Source: a virus
DNA length: 61,456 bases
Reading direction: 5' to 3' (one strand)
Virus record (IMG/VR): IMGVR_UViG_3300042987_001904
Coordinates: 1 to 61,456 of that record
Of the stretch, positions 61,110 through 61,456 are shown in pieces. Each line of letters opens with the position of its first letter. Position 1 is the stretch's first letter. The position numbers and the translations under genes are program-made. Below the pieces are notes generated by a model. It did no database searches and was not told where the DNA came from. It saw nothing but the letters and a program-made list of their open reading frames with translations.

Positions 61110-61456
61110 AAAGTGTCTTGAGAATCCAATATACTTCATGAAGAAGTATGTAAAGATTCAACATCCAGTAAAAGGCACTTGTAACTTTGATTTATATGCT
61201 TTTCAAGAAGAAGCTCTTCAAGATTTGGTTGATAAAAATCTGAACATCATTTTGAAAAGTCGTCAGATGGGCATTTCTACACTGACAGCGGCATATAGTT
61301 TATGGTTGATGACATTTCATACTGATAAAAACATTTTGATCATCAGTATTACTCAAGAAACGGCAAAAGAAATCGTTACCAAGGTCAGATTTGCCAATGA
61401 TAATCTTCCTACATGGTTAAAGGTTCCGTGTATTGAAGACAACAGATTGAGTTTAA
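61066..61456 (+). CDS. gp17: Terminase large subunit, 5' part (gp17-like)
   Basis: The first 130 codons run off the window end. Start at ATG 61066 inside the preceding gene. The DLYAFQEEALQDLVD segment and the ATPase Walker A ILKSRQMGISTLTAAYSLW, followed by ILIISITQETAKEIV, match the packaging motor family. TerL pumps DNA into the prohead and cuts concatemers. The nuclease domain lies beyond the window. The gene order sheath-then-terminase differs from T4, where gp17 comes directly before gp18. Confidence 0.93.
   Translation, partial: MSQQNLREIIKQEYKKCLENPIYFMKKYVKIQHPVKGTCNFDLYAFQEEALQDLVDKNLNIILKSRQMGISTLTAAYSLWLMTFHTDKNILIISITQETAKEIVTKVRFANDNLPTWLKVPCIEDNRLSL

Overview
This window looks like part of the genome of a large T4-like contractile-tailed phage (myovirus), not a bacterial chromosome. 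It is AT-rich and almost entirely coding. Nearly every gene is on the + strand, with 0-10 base gaps or ATGA/TAATG overlaps. Recognisable T4-type proteins are a late sigma factor (gp55), baseplate wedge proteins (gp25, gp6), a hub/spike protein (gp5-like), an oversized tail sheath (gp18), the start of the large terminase (gp17), a primase (gp61-like) and a gp47/gp46-type Mre11-Rad50 pair fused in one gene. PhoH, a RuvC-type resolvase and Hsp20 are typical of marine T4-like phages. The host is unknown. A gene at 1357-2028 encodes a type IV pseudopilin in the style common in Verrucomicrobiota, which is the best (inferred) clue to the host phylum.

Layout. 1-207: end of a tRNA array. 239-6583: a Pro/Thr-stalk adhesin, a pseudopilin, a 1030-residue putative virion protein, small proteins and an outer-membrane beta-barrel protein. 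6596-10376: a translation-support island with two host-type promoters, a candidate sRNA with alternative hairpins, ten intact tRNAs, a tRNA relic, tiny basic proteins, a glycosyltransferase, a methyltransferase and a phage-encoded tmRNA. 10374-13350: small unknown genes, a possible ADP-ribosyltransferase and PhoH. 13373-19268: three tail-fibre genes, one ending in an S74 chaperone domain and one in a Hint/intein-like domain. 19385-22959: Hsp20, a coiled-coil membrane protein and late sigma factor gp55. 22962-41835: baseplate and tail structural genes, ending with two mucin-like Pro/Thr-repeat proteins. 41893-46547: a tight five-gene glycosyltransferase operon. 46616-49792: more tail proteins. 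49807-54463: recombination and primase block. 54579-61456: tail sheath, two proteins with T4-style capsid-targeting N-termini, a zinc-finger protein and the terminase.

How it works together. Host-type TTGACA/TATAAT promoters precede the tRNA island and several non-structural genes. A second box, TATTTAT, sits 4-6 bases before the ATG of nine genes, many of them structural. It is probably the late promoter read by gp55 and implies leaderless late mRNAs. Only a handful of genes (outer-membrane protein, Hsp20, sheath, two tiny ORFs) have clear Shine-Dalgarno sites. The most intriguing candidate system is the glycosyltransferase operon directly after the Pro/Thr-repeat stalk proteins: the phage may O-glycosylate its own mucin-like tail adhesins. 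All functions are inferred from sequence pattern; no search or folding program was run.
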